64,000 nucleotides of DNA from Corynebacterium sp. SCR221107 (GCF_027886475.1 NZ_CP115670.1:434001-498000), one strand, 5' to 3'; counted from the first letter of the stretch, positions 40,222 through 49,414 are shown. Notes: generated by a model not told the origin, from the sequence alone. Made by a program: numbers and translations.

Positions 40222-41439
40222 ATGGGAAAACACAAGCAACGAGCCAAAGGAACCGGCTCGATTTATCAAAATACGCGGGGGCAATGGGTAGCGGCAATGG
40301 AAGTGGGGTGGTCCGTGCGGGGAACCCGGCAACGGGTCACCTTCAAAGCACGCACTGAAGCCGAAGTGCGAGCTAAGTTAGCAGACGCACAAATGCGGCT
40401 CGCCGTGGAAGGACCCGCAGCATCCTTTTCCAGCATCACCGTTAAACGATGGGCAGATATATGGCTTGCAGAGCGGCAACGCACCGTACGGCCGGGAACC
40501 TACGTGTCGGATCGTTCGGCGGTATGCCGGTGGATCATCCCAGCTGTTGGGCATATTCGTTTGGATGCGTTAACGCCGATGGATATTCGTCGAGTAGCTA
40601 ACCAGCAAGAATCCAGTGGGTTGGCGCTGACAACGATGCGACGCACACATGCGGTACTTGGCAAGTTGCTTACCGACGCTGTTGCTGAAGGCTACCGAGT
40701 TTCCCAACGCGCGCGAGAAACCGCCAGCCCCGGCAGCGGAGTCACCACTCGTCAGCCCTTGAGCGTGGAAGATGCCACCAAGATTCTTCAAGTCGCAGCC
40801 GGTCGGGTAGATGCATCCCGATGGATTGCAGCCCTCATTGAGGGGCTACGCCCCGCTGAAGCACTCGGCCTGACCTGGGAAATGGTTGATTTAGATGCTG
40901 GGACAATGACACTGGCATGGCAGTTGAAGGCCTTACCTTATGCGCACACCCGGGACCCCGAAAGTGGGTTCCGGGTACCCCGTGGCTTTGAATCCAGGCA
41001 CTTGGTAGGGGCATACCACCTGGTGCGACCCAAGACGCGTTCGGGTATTCGAGTCATCCCCCTCGTCCCGCGTCTGGTGGAGGCGCTGCGTGTGTGGAAA
41101 GGACAGGTGGATTCCCCCTATGATCTGGTGTGGCCGCGGGAAGACGGCAGCCCCCGATCCGCGGATTTTGATCGGAATCAGTGGTATGAGCTGGCACAAG
41201 AAGCGCGGGTGGAGATGTTGTTGCCGGACGGGACAATCCGGCACCCGTTGCTCTACGAGGCGCGACACACAGCCGCAACCATGATGCTGGCCAACGGAAT
41301 TGATGAGACCACCATCAAGGCGGTGCTGGGGCATTCCTCCGTTTTAAGTACCCAAACCTACTTGCACACGGATCAAACACGTACTCGAATGGCGCTTATG
41401 GCGTCGGCCGAAATGTTAGGATTGGGCGATAAATTCTAG
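40222..41439 (+). CDS. Tyrosine recombinase inside the BREX locus
   Basis: A phage-integrase-type recombinase of 405 residues. The N-terminus GKHKQRAKGTGSIYQNTRGQ resembles the arm-binding domain of actinophage integrases. A core-binding domain follows (WADIWLAERQRTVRPGTYVS). The catalytic domain has Arg in LIEGLRPAEALGL (about residue 209), the box RHTAATMML (about 347), LGHSS (about 368) and the nucleophile Tyr in STQTYLHTD (residue 380). The usual first His of box II is a Tyr (YEARHT). I start at the ATG at 40222, because upstream sequence is the direct repeat and not integrase-like. It lies between the silent cassettes and pglX-C, so it is the obvious candidate for inverting the pglX modules; analogous arrangements have been described in lactobacillar BREX loci. 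Confidence 0.88.
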   Translation: MGKHKQRAKGTGSIYQNTRGQWVAAMEVGWSVRGTRQRVTFKARTEAEVRAKLADAQMRLAVEGPAASFSSITVKRWADIWLAERQRTVRPGTYVSDRSAVCRWIIPAVGHIRLDALTPMDIRRVANQQESSGLALTTMRRTHAVLGKLLTDAVAEGYRVSQRARETASPGSGVTTRQPLSVEDATKILQVAAGRVDASRWIAALIEGLRPAEALGLTWEMVDLDAGTMTLAWQLKALPYAHTRDPESGFRVPRGFESRHLVGAYHLVRPKTRSGIRVIPLVPRLVEALRVWKGQVDSPYDLVWPREDGSPRSADFDRNQWYELAQEARVEMLLPDGTIRHPLLYEARHTAATMMLANGIDETTIKAVLGHSSVLSTQTYLHTDQTRTRMALMASAEMLGLGDKF

Positions 41440-41445
41440 TGGTGA

Positions 41446-41468
41446 TGGCTACCCCGATGGCTATCCTC
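41446..41468 (+). repeat. Direct repeat downstream of recombinase gene
   Basis: TGGCTACCCCGATGGCTATCCTC starts 7 bases after the recombinase stop and 49 bases before pglX-C. It is the partner of 40183-40205. Recombination between them would excise the recombinase gene. Confidence 0.7.
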
Positions 41469-41494
41469 CCTGAAATCTACCCCAAGGAATTCCA

Positions 41495-42430
41495 GTGAAA
41501 ACACTCGAAGAAATCGTTGCTCAGCACCGCGAAGAGTGGGCTGCCCGCTCACGGGAACAGCAAAGGCTAGAGATTGCCAACAATGAGGCAGTGGCGAAGC
41601 TTTATGGTCTTGAGGATGAGGTATCTTCCGATGTGCCCTTGGAACGAGTGTCGCTGACGAATAACTCCGCTTTCCGCTGGCCGAACAAAACCCAAGAGGA
41701 ACGCGACCTGCTGTTTGCACAGTCGGCCATTGAGGATCTCGTCTCCTACGCGGTGGGGTGCATGTTTGGCCGCTACAGTCTGGATAAGCCGGGGCTTATT
41801 CTAGGCAACCAGGGAGCCACACTAGAGGATTACCTTGCCCAAGTTCCCAATCCCACGTTCATGCCGGATGAGGACAATGTGATCCCAGTCGTGGACGGGG
41901 AGTGGTTCGACGACGATATCGTCGAGCGGTTCCGACTGTTTCTGCGGGTGGTGTTCGGGGAGGAAAACTTCGAGAAAAACCTCGCCTATGTCAACGAATG
42001 CCTCAAGGTTAAGAACCTGCGCGAGTACTTCCTGAGCATGAAGAACACTAAAACTCTGAAGAAATCGCGCTTTTACGACGATCACCTAACCCGCTACAAG
42101 AAGCGTCCGATCTATTGGATGTTCTCTAGCCCGAAGGGGTCCTTCAACGCGCTGATCTACTTACACCGTTACACCCCGACGACCGTGTCCAACGTGCTGA
42201 CCTATCTACGGGAGTACGTCACCAAGCTTGAAGCAGCCCTCCAACAGGCTGAACGCACCGAAGATTTGAAAGAAGCCGACCGACTTCGTGCAGTGCTCGT
42301 CGAACTGGGGGAGTACGAACACGATGTTTTGTTCCCTACGGCGTCGGCGAATATCACCTTGGACCTTGACGATGGGGTCAAGGTTAACTATCCCAAGCTC
42401 GGGGATTCCCTCCGTAAGGTGAAGCTCTAA
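41495..42430 (+). CDS. PglX C-terminal domain encoded as a separate gene
   Basis: A 311-residue protein matching the C-terminal part of type 1 PglX. It has the AVAKLYGLEDEVSSDVPLER linker, then YAVGCMFGRYSLDKPGLILG, FFGEENF-type helices and the highly conserved YKKRPIYWMFSSPKGSFNAL plus YLHRYTPTTVSNVLTYLREY. In ordinary BREX loci this is one polypeptide with the methyltransferase. Here it has its own GTG start with AAGGAATT at 6-10 bases, and a stop (41471-41473) lies in frame upstream, so it is not fused in the present configuration. With the 857-residue N-part the total is 1,168 residues, the normal full length. Either a two-subunit PglX operates or the system is inactive in this state. Confidence 0.88.
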   Translation: MKTLEEIVAQHREEWAARSREQQRLEIANNEAVAKLYGLEDEVSSDVPLERVSLTNNSAFRWPNKTQEERDLLFAQSAIEDLVSYAVGCMFGRYSLDKPGLILGNQGATLEDYLAQVPNPTFMPDEDNVIPVVDGEWFDDDIVERFRLFLRVVFGEENFEKNLAYVNECLKVKNLREYFLSMKNTKTLKKSRFYDDHLTRYKKRPIYWMFSSPKGSFNALIYLHRYTPTTVSNVLTYLREYVTKLEAALQQAERTEDLKEADRLRAVLVELGEYEHDVLFPTASANITLDLDDGVKVNYPKLGDSLRKVKL

Positions 42431-42452
42431 GAAAGACGGAGAATCAAAAACG

Positions 42453-44912
42453 ATGAACAACGGAGTGACACAAAATCTGTTGGAGCGCTTTGACAGGCAG
42501 CGAGTTGTCTTCTGGCACGACGAGAAAGGCGACTACGAAAGCGAACTGGACTCGCTTGTCCCCGAAGGCGTGGAATTGATCCGGGTAGACAATAACGAGT
42601 TCGGGGTAAAAAACACGCTTCTGAGTGATACCGAGGGGAAGTACGTGGTCTACCGCAGTGGAACCATTCCCACGGGTACCGGAAACTGGCTGCTGGACTT
42701 GGAATTGGCCTACGGTGTTTTCACCGCCGACCGGAATTCACTCCTCATGGAAGAGCTTGGACTTGAAGGGGAAAATATCGGTGAAGTCATCGAGCAGCAT
42801 GCTAAGTTTTTCGCAGCCAAGACACGTCGAAAAGCACTCAAAGACAAGTTGGATGGCAAAGAAAACGCCGTGCGGGTGCGTGCGAAAATGTGCCAAGTTC
42901 TGGTCAAAGCAGATGACTGTGCACTGTCGAATATCGTTCGAGAACTCCTCATCGACCACGCCAACGAGGAGGAAACAAAATTCAATGAACTGGCCTCCTA
43001 CGGTCTGAAAGACTATCTGTGGAACGGGATGGCACAGATTTACCACTACCGCTCCGAAAATCCCTCCATGGAGGACTTCGTGCTGTGGATGTTCGAGCGT
43101 GCCTTTGAGAATTTTGTCTCGGAGAACACAGACGAATATCTCAGCATCCGACGCGACTTCAACCATTTTTTATTCGACAATCGTAATAGTGAGTGGATGC
43201 GGAAGCTTTCCGACCATGCGGCGGACATGCTAGGCATTGGGGACAAGATCGAAAGCTATGAGCTGAAAGAACTCGCTGGCATCAGCATGTTCAAGGAAGT
43301 CGATCGACGACTCGTCTCGCTCCTCAACGAACAGATCGCCGCGCGGACCATCTCTCCGAAGGAGGTTTCCGAGCTTGTTCGTCAGCGCAAGACCAGTCTT
43401 TGGCACTCCCACACAAGCTCGACCTACCAAGCCCTGGAACATGCAGCCTACTTACTCGCAGACATTGAGGCATTCGAGGCGGAAAGTGAATCCGTAGACG
43501 ACGCCCTCACCCGTTACCAGCAGGAGTGGTACCGCATCGATCAGCGCTACCGCTGGTTCATTCAGGCAGTCAATCCTTCCTCGGATCTGAAGAAGATTGT
43601 TGACCTGCAATACACCAACCGTTATCTGCACCCGCTCGGAACCATGTGGCAGCAGCACCTTGATACGCTCACACGGTGGAGCACTGAGACACTACCAGCG
43701 CAAAGCGAGTTTTTCGAACACTACGTTAAAGCACGCGGAACCAAGGTTGTAGTGATTATCTCCGATGCGATGCGCTATGAGATCGGCGAGGAGCTTGCCT
43801 CCCGCATTCGCAGGGAGGACCGCTATGATGCAACTACCTCTGCGATGCTCAGTAGCCTGCCTAGTTATACCCAACTCGGCATGGCAGCACTGCTTCCCCA
43901 CAGCACCCTGGAACTGCCCGAGACCGGAAAACCCGTGTACGCCGATGGTGCATCCACCGAGGGCACTGCTAACCGAGGCAAAATCCTTAGCGCCTTCGAC
44001 GGCTGTGCACTGAGGGCTTCCGAGATTGTCGGAAAAACCGGCAGCGAGATGCGCGCGCTCTACCGCCAACACCAGATTTTCTACATCTACCACGACCAGA
44101 TTGATGCCACCGGTGATGATGCTGGTACCGAATCGGGTGTGTTCAAAGCCGCCGAAACTGCATTGGAGGAACTTGTTTCCCTAGTTAAAAAGTGGTTCAA
44201 CGCCAACGCCAGTTGTGTGCTCGTTACCGCTGATCACGGGTTCCTCTACCAAGACACCAAGCTGGAAGAGTCCTTCTACCTGTCTGAGAAACCGGAAGGG
44301 GAGCAGGTAACCAAGATCAATCGACGCTACGTCTTCGGACGCGCACTTACCGCTTCGCCAGCATTTATGACTTTCCAACCACAGCAACTTGGGCTGGAAG
44401 GCGATATCGAGGTGCAAATCCCGAAGTCCATCCACCGCATCAAACTTTCCGGCGCTGGTACTCGTTACGTGCATGGGGGTGCTTCTTTGCAGGAAGTCGT
44501 GGTCCCCGTCGTAGCGGTGACGAAGAAGAGTAAGAGCGATGTGCGCATGGTCGAGGTAGCGTACCTGCCGGAAAGCGACAAGATCACCACTGGGCAGCTC
44601 GCCGTGAAGCTATACCAGGGTGAACCCGTCAGTGACAAGATCCAGCCGTGTACGGTTCGAGTGGGCCTCTACGGTGGCGGAAAATTGATCTCCGACCAGC
44701 CCGTTGCGATCTTTGAGAGCACCTCTGAGGATCACCGGGAGCGGTACCAAACGGTTGTTGTCATGCTGACCCAAGACGCCGATGACTTTAACAATCGGGC
44801 CGTGGAATTGCGGGTGAAAGCCAAGATTCCAGGCACCGAGCGGTGGAAGGAAATCGCCAAGGGGACCTATACGATCAGGCGCGCATTTACGTCCGATTTT
44901 GATCTTTTCTAG
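42453..44912 (+). CDS. pglZ: BREX protein PglZ (alkaline-phosphatase-like)
   Basis: An 819-residue type 1 BREX PglZ. The N-terminus LLERFDRQRVVFWHDEKGDY is typical. The alkaline-phosphatase-superfamily core appears as VVIISDAMRYEIGEEL near residue 435 and LVTADHGFLYQDTKLEES near residue 590, providing likely metal-binding Asp and His. A beta-rich C-terminal region follows. PglZ proteins are essential for BREX and pair with PglX. The gene starts 22 bases after pglX-C with AAGACGGAGAA upstream, and the order pglX-pglZ-brxL is canonical. Confidence 0.95.
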   Translation: MNNGVTQNLLERFDRQRVVFWHDEKGDYESELDSLVPEGVELIRVDNNEFGVKNTLLSDTEGKYVVYRSGTIPTGTGNWLLDLELAYGVFTADRNSLLMEELGLEGENIGEVIEQHAKFFAAKTRRKALKDKLDGKENAVRVRAKMCQVLVKADDCALSNIVRELLIDHANEEETKFNELASYGLKDYLWNGMAQIYHYRSENPSMEDFVLWMFERAFENFVSENTDEYLSIRRDFNHFLFDNRNSEWMRKLSDHAADMLGIGDKIESYELKELAGISMFKEVDRRLVSLLNEQIAARTISPKEVSELVRQRKTSLWHSHTSSTYQALEHAAYLLADIEAFEAESESVDDALTRYQQEWYRIDQRYRWFIQAVNPSSDLKKIVDLQYTNRYLHPLGTMWQQHLDTLTRWSTETLPAQSEFFEHYVKARGTKVVVIISDAMRYEIGEELASRIRREDRYDATTSAMLSSLPSYTQLGMAALLPHSTLELPETGKPVYADGASTEGTANRGKILSAFDGCALRASEIVGKTGSEMRALYRQHQIFYIYHDQIDATGDDAGTESGVFKAAETALEELVSLVKKWFNANASCVLVTADHGFLYQDTKLEESFYLSEKPEGEQVTKINRRYVFGRALTASPAFMTFQPQQLGLEGDIEVQIPKSIHRIKLSGAGTRYVHGGASLQEVVVPVVAVTKKSKSDVRMVEVAYLPESDKITTGQLAVKLYQGEPVSDKIQPCTVRVGLYGGGKLISDQPVAIFESTSEDHRERYQTVVVMLTQDADDFNNRAVELRVKAKIPGTERWKEIAKGTYTIRRAFTSDFDLF

Positions 44913-44936
44913 TTCTCATTAAGGAAGGGCAAAGTA

Positions 44937-47069
44937 ATGAGCGATTCTGAGTCCAATAGCGAGGTTAACCTCGATCAGCCTCCAGCACCATCTGCTCTGG
45001 ATCAGAAAATTAATGAGTTTTTCCCCGGCACGGTGGTGCGTAAAGATTTGGTGAAGGCGGTCCGGGGCAACGCTGTGGTGCCCTCGTATGTACTGGAGTT
45101 TCTGCTCGCCCAGTATGCAGCCTCCGACGATGAGGCAACGATTCAAGCAGGTATTGCAGCGGTCCGCAATATTTTGGCCAAGCACTACGTCAACCGTAAC
45201 GAGCACATGCTGTTGAAGTCGATGATCCGGGAGAAAGGTAGCTACCGCATCATCGACAAAGTCACCGTTACCCTTAATGAGAAACAGGATGTTCACGAGG
45301 CGGCCTTTGAAAACCTCCAGATAAAAAACGTGGTCATTGATGATCGGATTGTCAAAGACAATCCCAAACTCCTCGTCGGTGGCGTGTGGTGCATTTGTGA
45401 CATTGAGTATTACCACGAATCCAGCAGCCCTTGGCTGTTGGGAAGCCTCAAACCCATCCAGGTGTCCGGTATCGACCTGGAGCATTATTACCGGTCCCGT
45501 ACTTCTTTTAGCACTGAAGAATGGATCGACCTGCTCATGCAGTCGATTGGGCTCAACCCAGAGCAATTCGATGACCGCGATAAGCTCATTGCGTTAACTC
45601 GCCTTATTCCCTTCGTGGAGCGGAATTACAATTTTGTGGAGTTGGGACCTAAGGGAACCGGTAAATCACATATTTTCAGTGAATTTTCCCCCAACGGCAT
45701 CCTCATCTCCGGTGCGGAAGTTACCTTAGCGAAGCTCTTCGTTAACAACTCCACTGGACGCATTGGGCTTGTCGGCTACTGGGACTGCGTGGCCTTCGAT
45801 GAATTCGCGGGAAATAAAAGCGCGAAGCAAGATCTTGTCAACGTGATGAAGAACTACCTGGCCAATAAGTCTTTCTCTCGTGGGGCAAGCGTATATGGGG
45901 CGGAAGCCTCCATGGTCTTTATCGGCAACACCGCACACACCGTGCGCTACATGCTGAAAAACTCCGACCTGTTCGACGAGCTTCCCGACGCCTACCGTGA
46001 CCCTGCATGGCTTGACCGCATCCACTACTATGTGCCCGGCTGGGAAGTAGCCCCCATGCGTTCGGAAATGTTCGCCAGCGGCTACGGCTTCGTGGTGGAC
46101 TACCTCGCTGAAATCCTCCGCTCCCAACGCGCCACGGATTACTCCGATCTGTACAAGGAATACTTCACCCTCGACAGTTCCCTGTCCACCCGCGACCAAG
46201 ACGGCATCCGCAAAACCTTCTCCGGGCTGATGAAAATCATTCACCCCACCGGGCAGGCCACGGAAGCAGAAATCCGCACGCTGCTTGAATTTGCGATGGA
46301 AGGGCGCAAACGCGTCAAAGATTCCATTTTGCGTATCGACGCCACCATGCGGGACACTCCCATCGAGTTCCGCTTTGCTGATCGCGCCGGGAACTGGCAT
46401 AACGTGGCCACGCGGGAAGAAAGCCGTTACCCGCAGTTGTATCACCGCGATTGGGATAGTGAAGAAGACCCGGAAGAGGAAGACACCACGGAGGAATCCG
46501 TGACAAGTTTTGTCGAGTCTGTGGTCGTGGAGGATGCCGCACCTGTGGTAGCAGAGGAACTCTGCGATAAGGTGGTCGATTTTTATGATGGCCAGCGTGG
46601 GGTGACCTATGAAAACTGCCTCATTCCGTATCTGAAGGGGGCGACGGATATCATCATCACCGATCCGTATATCCGGAAGGATTATCAGTACTACAACCTG
46701 GTTATGTTGTTGTGCGATTTGGCTTTGGTGAAAGACGAGAAGGAAGAAATCGATGTCACTCTCGTCACCGTTCGCGATCGCGAAGACCCCGATGGACAGT
46801 GGGAACGAATTACCGGAATTATAGACGCAGCAGACGAAGAGGGAATTCGTTTCAACGTCGAGTTTGCCACGGGTCTCCACGATCGGGGGATCAAGGCCAA
46901 TAATGGTTGGCGTATCGATATGGGACGTGGCCTCGATATGTGGGAAGCCCCGAAGATTAAACGCTACGGATTTGGTCTGTTTAACCGAAACTTTGGCGTT
47001 TTGAAGTCGAATTTTACGATCAGTTACCGACACCTATCCGAGGAAGAACTGCTCAGACTCTTCCCTTAA
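44937..47069 (+). CDS. brxL: BrxL-type AAA+ protein with MIT C-terminal-like domain
   Basis: A 710-residue protein ending the BREX operon. Residues 1 to about 520 match BrxL: EFFPGTVVRKDLVKAVRGNA at the N-terminus, Walker A ELGPKGTGKSHIFSEFSP (about residue 237) and Walker B VAFDEFAG. After an acidic linker (EEDPEEEDTTEE) the C-terminus is not a Lon protease domain. It has YLKGATDIIITDPYIRKDYQ, then ATGLHDRGIKANNGW and GRGLDMWEAPK, which resembles the MIT C-terminal domain of MITD1, a phospholipase-D-like fold. No Lon Ser-Lys dyad context is visible. BrxL is a DNA-binding AAA+ ring needed for phage defence in type 1 BREX. A strong terminator follows. Confidence 0.85.
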   Translation: MSDSESNSEVNLDQPPAPSALDQKINEFFPGTVVRKDLVKAVRGNAVVPSYVLEFLLAQYAASDDEATIQAGIAAVRNILAKHYVNRNEHMLLKSMIREKGSYRIIDKVTVTLNEKQDVHEAAFENLQIKNVVIDDRIVKDNPKLLVGGVWCICDIEYYHESSSPWLLGSLKPIQVSGIDLEHYYRSRTSFSTEEWIDLLMQSIGLNPEQFDDRDKLIALTRLIPFVERNYNFVELGPKGTGKSHIFSEFSPNGILISGAEVTLAKLFVNNSTGRIGLVGYWDCVAFDEFAGNKSAKQDLVNVMKNYLANKSFSRGASVYGAEASMVFIGNTAHTVRYMLKNSDLFDELPDAYRDPAWLDRIHYYVPGWEVAPMRSEMFASGYGFVVDYLAEILRSQRATDYSDLYKEYFTLDSSLSTRDQDGIRKTFSGLMKIIHPTGQATEAEIRTLLEFAMEGRKRVKDSILRIDATMRDTPIEFRFADRAGNWHNVATREESRYPQLYHRDWDSEEDPEEEDTTEESVTSFVESVVVEDAAPVVAEELCDKVVDFYDGQRGVTYENCLIPYLKGATDIIITDPYIRKDYQYYNLVMLLCDLALVKDEKEEIDVTLVTVRDREDPDGQWERITGIIDAADEEGIRFNVEFATGLHDRGIKANNGWRIDMGRGLDMWEAPKIKRYGFGLFNRNFGVLKSNFTISYRHLSEEELLRLFP

Positions 47070-47082
47070 AAGAAAATAGGGA

Positions 47083-47117
47083 AAAGGGCCTGCCCCATGA
47101 TGGGGCAGGCCCTTTTT
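47083..47117 (+). terminator. BREX operon terminator
   Basis: GGGCCTGCCCC (47086-47096) pairs with GGGGCAGGCCC (47102-47112) around ATGAT, followed by TTTTT. An AAAA tract precedes it, so it can also serve the converging reverse gene. Confidence 0.9.
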
Positions 47118-47125
47118 GCGTGGGC

Positions 47126-48127
47126 TTAGAAGAAGAAAGGAAGCGCGCAGATAGCCACGATGAACAGGATGAAACCGATGGTGATCGCAAGGGCCTTGGG
47201 GTGGCCGAAGTTGAGGGTGGTGCCAATGCCGAAGCGCTTGGGTACGAATAGGGCTGGGTCGTTGCGGTTGTAGTAGAACATGCCCGCTTTCCAGTATTCG
47301 TCCGCATCATTGGGGCTGGCGGGGGAGGTGGCGGTAATGGGGCCGGTTTTTTCTAGCAATTTAGCGCCGTTTTGCCCAAGGATGATTCCAGTTGCACACA
47401 ATACAATGACGCCTACCCCAGTGAGGATGAGTAGTCCTGCCATGCTGGCTTGGGGGCTCATGAGCTGTGCGGAGGATAAGGTAATGAAGTTCAAAGAGCA
47501 CAGGGTGAGTGCTCCGCACACGAGGGTGGCGGCGGTCATGGCGCGCTGGTAGGTGCTGTGGGTGATCAGGGAGGCGGTGGGGCGGTGGGCGTCGGCAAGC
47601 GTGGGGCGGGTGTGGATGAAAGCTACGTGGATGCCGCTGAACACGAGGGCAAGAATGGCTTGGAAGATTAGTTCAAAGCTGGCGTTGAGCGGGGTTTTCG
47701 CTGCCCAGCCATCGACTTCCCAGGCGCCGTTGTAATGGATGGGGATGGGATTAGGCATGCTCGGGTAGAGCAGGTATACGAGGACCCCGGAGAAAACAAT
47801 GATGAGCGGGTAGATAAGCAGCCACCAGTAGCTGATCGGACGGGGTGTATCGGGGCTGGGGATGGGGGCTTCGGCGAGGGTGGTGTCTTGGTGCCAACCG
47901 TGGGTGTTTTTTAGTGTGCGCACCCGGCGGTGGCAGAGGAGATAGCCGACGATGGCGACTAGGGGAATGATCAGGGAGGCGCTAAAGAGAAAAACGTCGT
48001 TAAGCATACCGCCGATGGTGGCCACAAGGGCGAGAAGGATCAGTGCACCACTGAAGGTGCGTTTGAGGGAAAGTACTTGTGGGTTGCGGGCGTGTTCGGC
48101 GGGGAGGAAGACGCCGAAGGCGAGGGT
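47126..48127 (-). pseudogene. DUF1648-type membrane protein gene, 5' end removed by IS3 element
   Basis: A reverse-strand gene for a polytopic membrane protein. Segments such as WWLLIYPLIIVFSGVLVYLL followed by YPSMPNPIPIHYNGAWEVDGWA give the DUF1648 hallmark (membrane helix then P-x-H-[YF]-x-x-x-G), and a DUF5808-like YWKAGMFYYNRNDPALFVPK is near the C-terminus. An in-frame GTG at 48025 could be taken as a start, but the frame continues upstream through LHTLAFGVFLPAEHARNPQV and SLKRTFSGAL, which is clearly part of the protein. That frame stops abruptly at the IS3 terminal repeat (48128). The true N-terminus is not found on the far side of the element. The gene is therefore a 5'-truncated remnant, probably non-functional. 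Confidence 0.8.
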
Positions 48128-48178
48128 GTGAAGTGTCCCAGGTTTTGTTCCGCTTGAGTAGATGGGAAAATCTGGAAC

Positions 48179-48490
48179 ATGCCGAGAAAATTTGACCAGG
48201 ATGCAAAGGACCGTGTGGTCCGTCTCGTGGAAGACCGCATCTTGGCGGAAAATATGTCGATGCAGGCCGCGTGCCAGGCAGTAGCTCCAAAGCTGGGGGT
48301 TTCATGGCACACGGCTCGTCAATGGACCCAGCAGGCCCGCCGTGCAGGAAACACCCCAGAACCTGTACCTGAAGATTTGGCCGCCGAAAACGCGAGGCTA
48401 CGCCGTGAAAATCAAGAGCTCCGCGACACTAATGAGCTACTGAAAGCCGCGTCAGCTTTTTTCGCGTCGGAACTCGACCCCAAACGTTAA
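48179..48490 (+). CDS. IS3-family transposase OrfA
   Basis: A 103-residue DNA-binding subunit. It has a helix-turn-helix (MSMQAACQAVAPKLGVSWHT) and then a leucine-zipper-like helix ENARLRRENQELRDTNELLK ending in SAFFASELDPKR. It normally combines with OrfB by frameshifting. Here its TAA is in the same frame as orfB, two codons before the orfB ATG. Confidence 0.88.
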   Translation: MPRKFDQDAKDRVVRLVEDRILAENMSMQAACQAVAPKLGVSWHTARQWTQQARRAGNTPEPVPEDLAAENARLRRENQELRDTNELLKAASAFFASELDPKR

Positions 48491-48493
48491 GAA

Positions 48494-49414
48494 ATGATCC
48501 GGTTCATCGATGAAAACCGGAATCGTTTCTCTGTCGAGTTCATCTGTAAGACGTTGAAAAATAACCGGGCTGGCGGGTTTATCACCTCGCGTGGTTATCG
48601 CCAGTCCAAGGCTCGCGGGTTAAGTGCTCGTCGACTTCGTGACGGCGTGCTGGTTGAACGCATTAGTGCTGTTCATAGAGATAATTATGGTGTCTACGGT
48701 GTGCGGAAAATGTGGCATGCTCTTCGCCGTGAAGGAATCGATATCGGGCGTGAACAAACCGCCCGACTGATGCGCCTGGCTGGCGTTTCTGGCAAAGGCA
48801 AAGGCGGATCACCAATCACAACCCGAAAAGCTAACGTGCCTGATTTGCGCCCGGACTTGGTCGAGTGTGAATTTAAAGCTCAAGGACCGAATAAGCTGTG
48901 GGTGGCTGACATTACCTATGTACGGACACGAAAAGGATTCGTCTACACCGCGTTTGTCACCGACGTCTACTCCCGGAGGATCGTCGGGTGGGCGCTGTCA
49001 GATTCGATGCGGACCGAAGCTTTGCCGCTGCAAGCTCTCAACCAGGCGATCGTGTGTGCTGAGGAAACAGCAGGTCTCATTCATCATTCGGATCACGGGT
49101 CGCAGTATGTCAGCGTTGTCTACAACGAGCGACTTACCCAGCACGGCATTACAGCTTCCACCGGAAGTGTTGGTGACTCCTATGATAATGCTCTGGCTGA
49201 AAACGTTAACGGCTCCTACAAGAACGAGCTAATCCATACCCGCAGGTGGAATGACGTTGTAGAGGTAGAAATCGCGACGTTCGAGTGGGTGTCATGGTGG
49301 AACGAGGTAAGGCTCCACCAAAGCCTGGGATACCGAACCCCAGCCGAGGTGGAAACCGAATTTTGGAAGCAGAACTTGCCACAGGCAATAATGGAAATCA
49401 AGGCAAATGCCTAG
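48494..49414 (+). CDS. IS3-family transposase OrfB (DDE integrase core)
   Basis: A 306-residue catalytic subunit with an rve-type core. First Asp is in LWVADITYVRTRKG, second in HHSDHGSQYVSVVY, and Glu in SYDNALAENVNGSYKNELI. An N-terminal HTH_21-like segment (NYGVYGVRKMWHALRREGID) precedes the core. It appears complete, so the element may still be mobile. The stop codon lies within the right inverted repeat. Confidence 0.9.
   Translation: MIRFIDENRNRFSVEFICKTLKNNRAGGFITSRGYRQSKARGLSARRLRDGVLVERISAVHRDNYGVYGVRKMWHALRREGIDIGREQTARLMRLAGVSGKGKGGSPITTRKANVPDLRPDLVECEFKAQGPNKLWVADITYVRTRKGFVYTAFVTDVYSRRIVGWALSDSMRTEALPLQALNQAIVCAEETAGLIHHSDHGSQYVSVVYNERLTQHGITASTGSVGDSYDNALAENVNGSYKNELIHTRRWNDVVEVEIATFEWVSWWNEVRLHQSLGYRTPAEVETEFWKQNLPQAIMEIKANA

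Noticed and set aside
45726..47033. 435-codon reverse frame opposite brxL
   Set aside because: Shadow of the BrxL reading frame.
48025..48025. GTG at 48025 as a genuine start of the DUF1648 protein
   Set aside because: The frame continues upstream with protein-like, family-consistent sequence until the IS3 end, so this GTG is internal.
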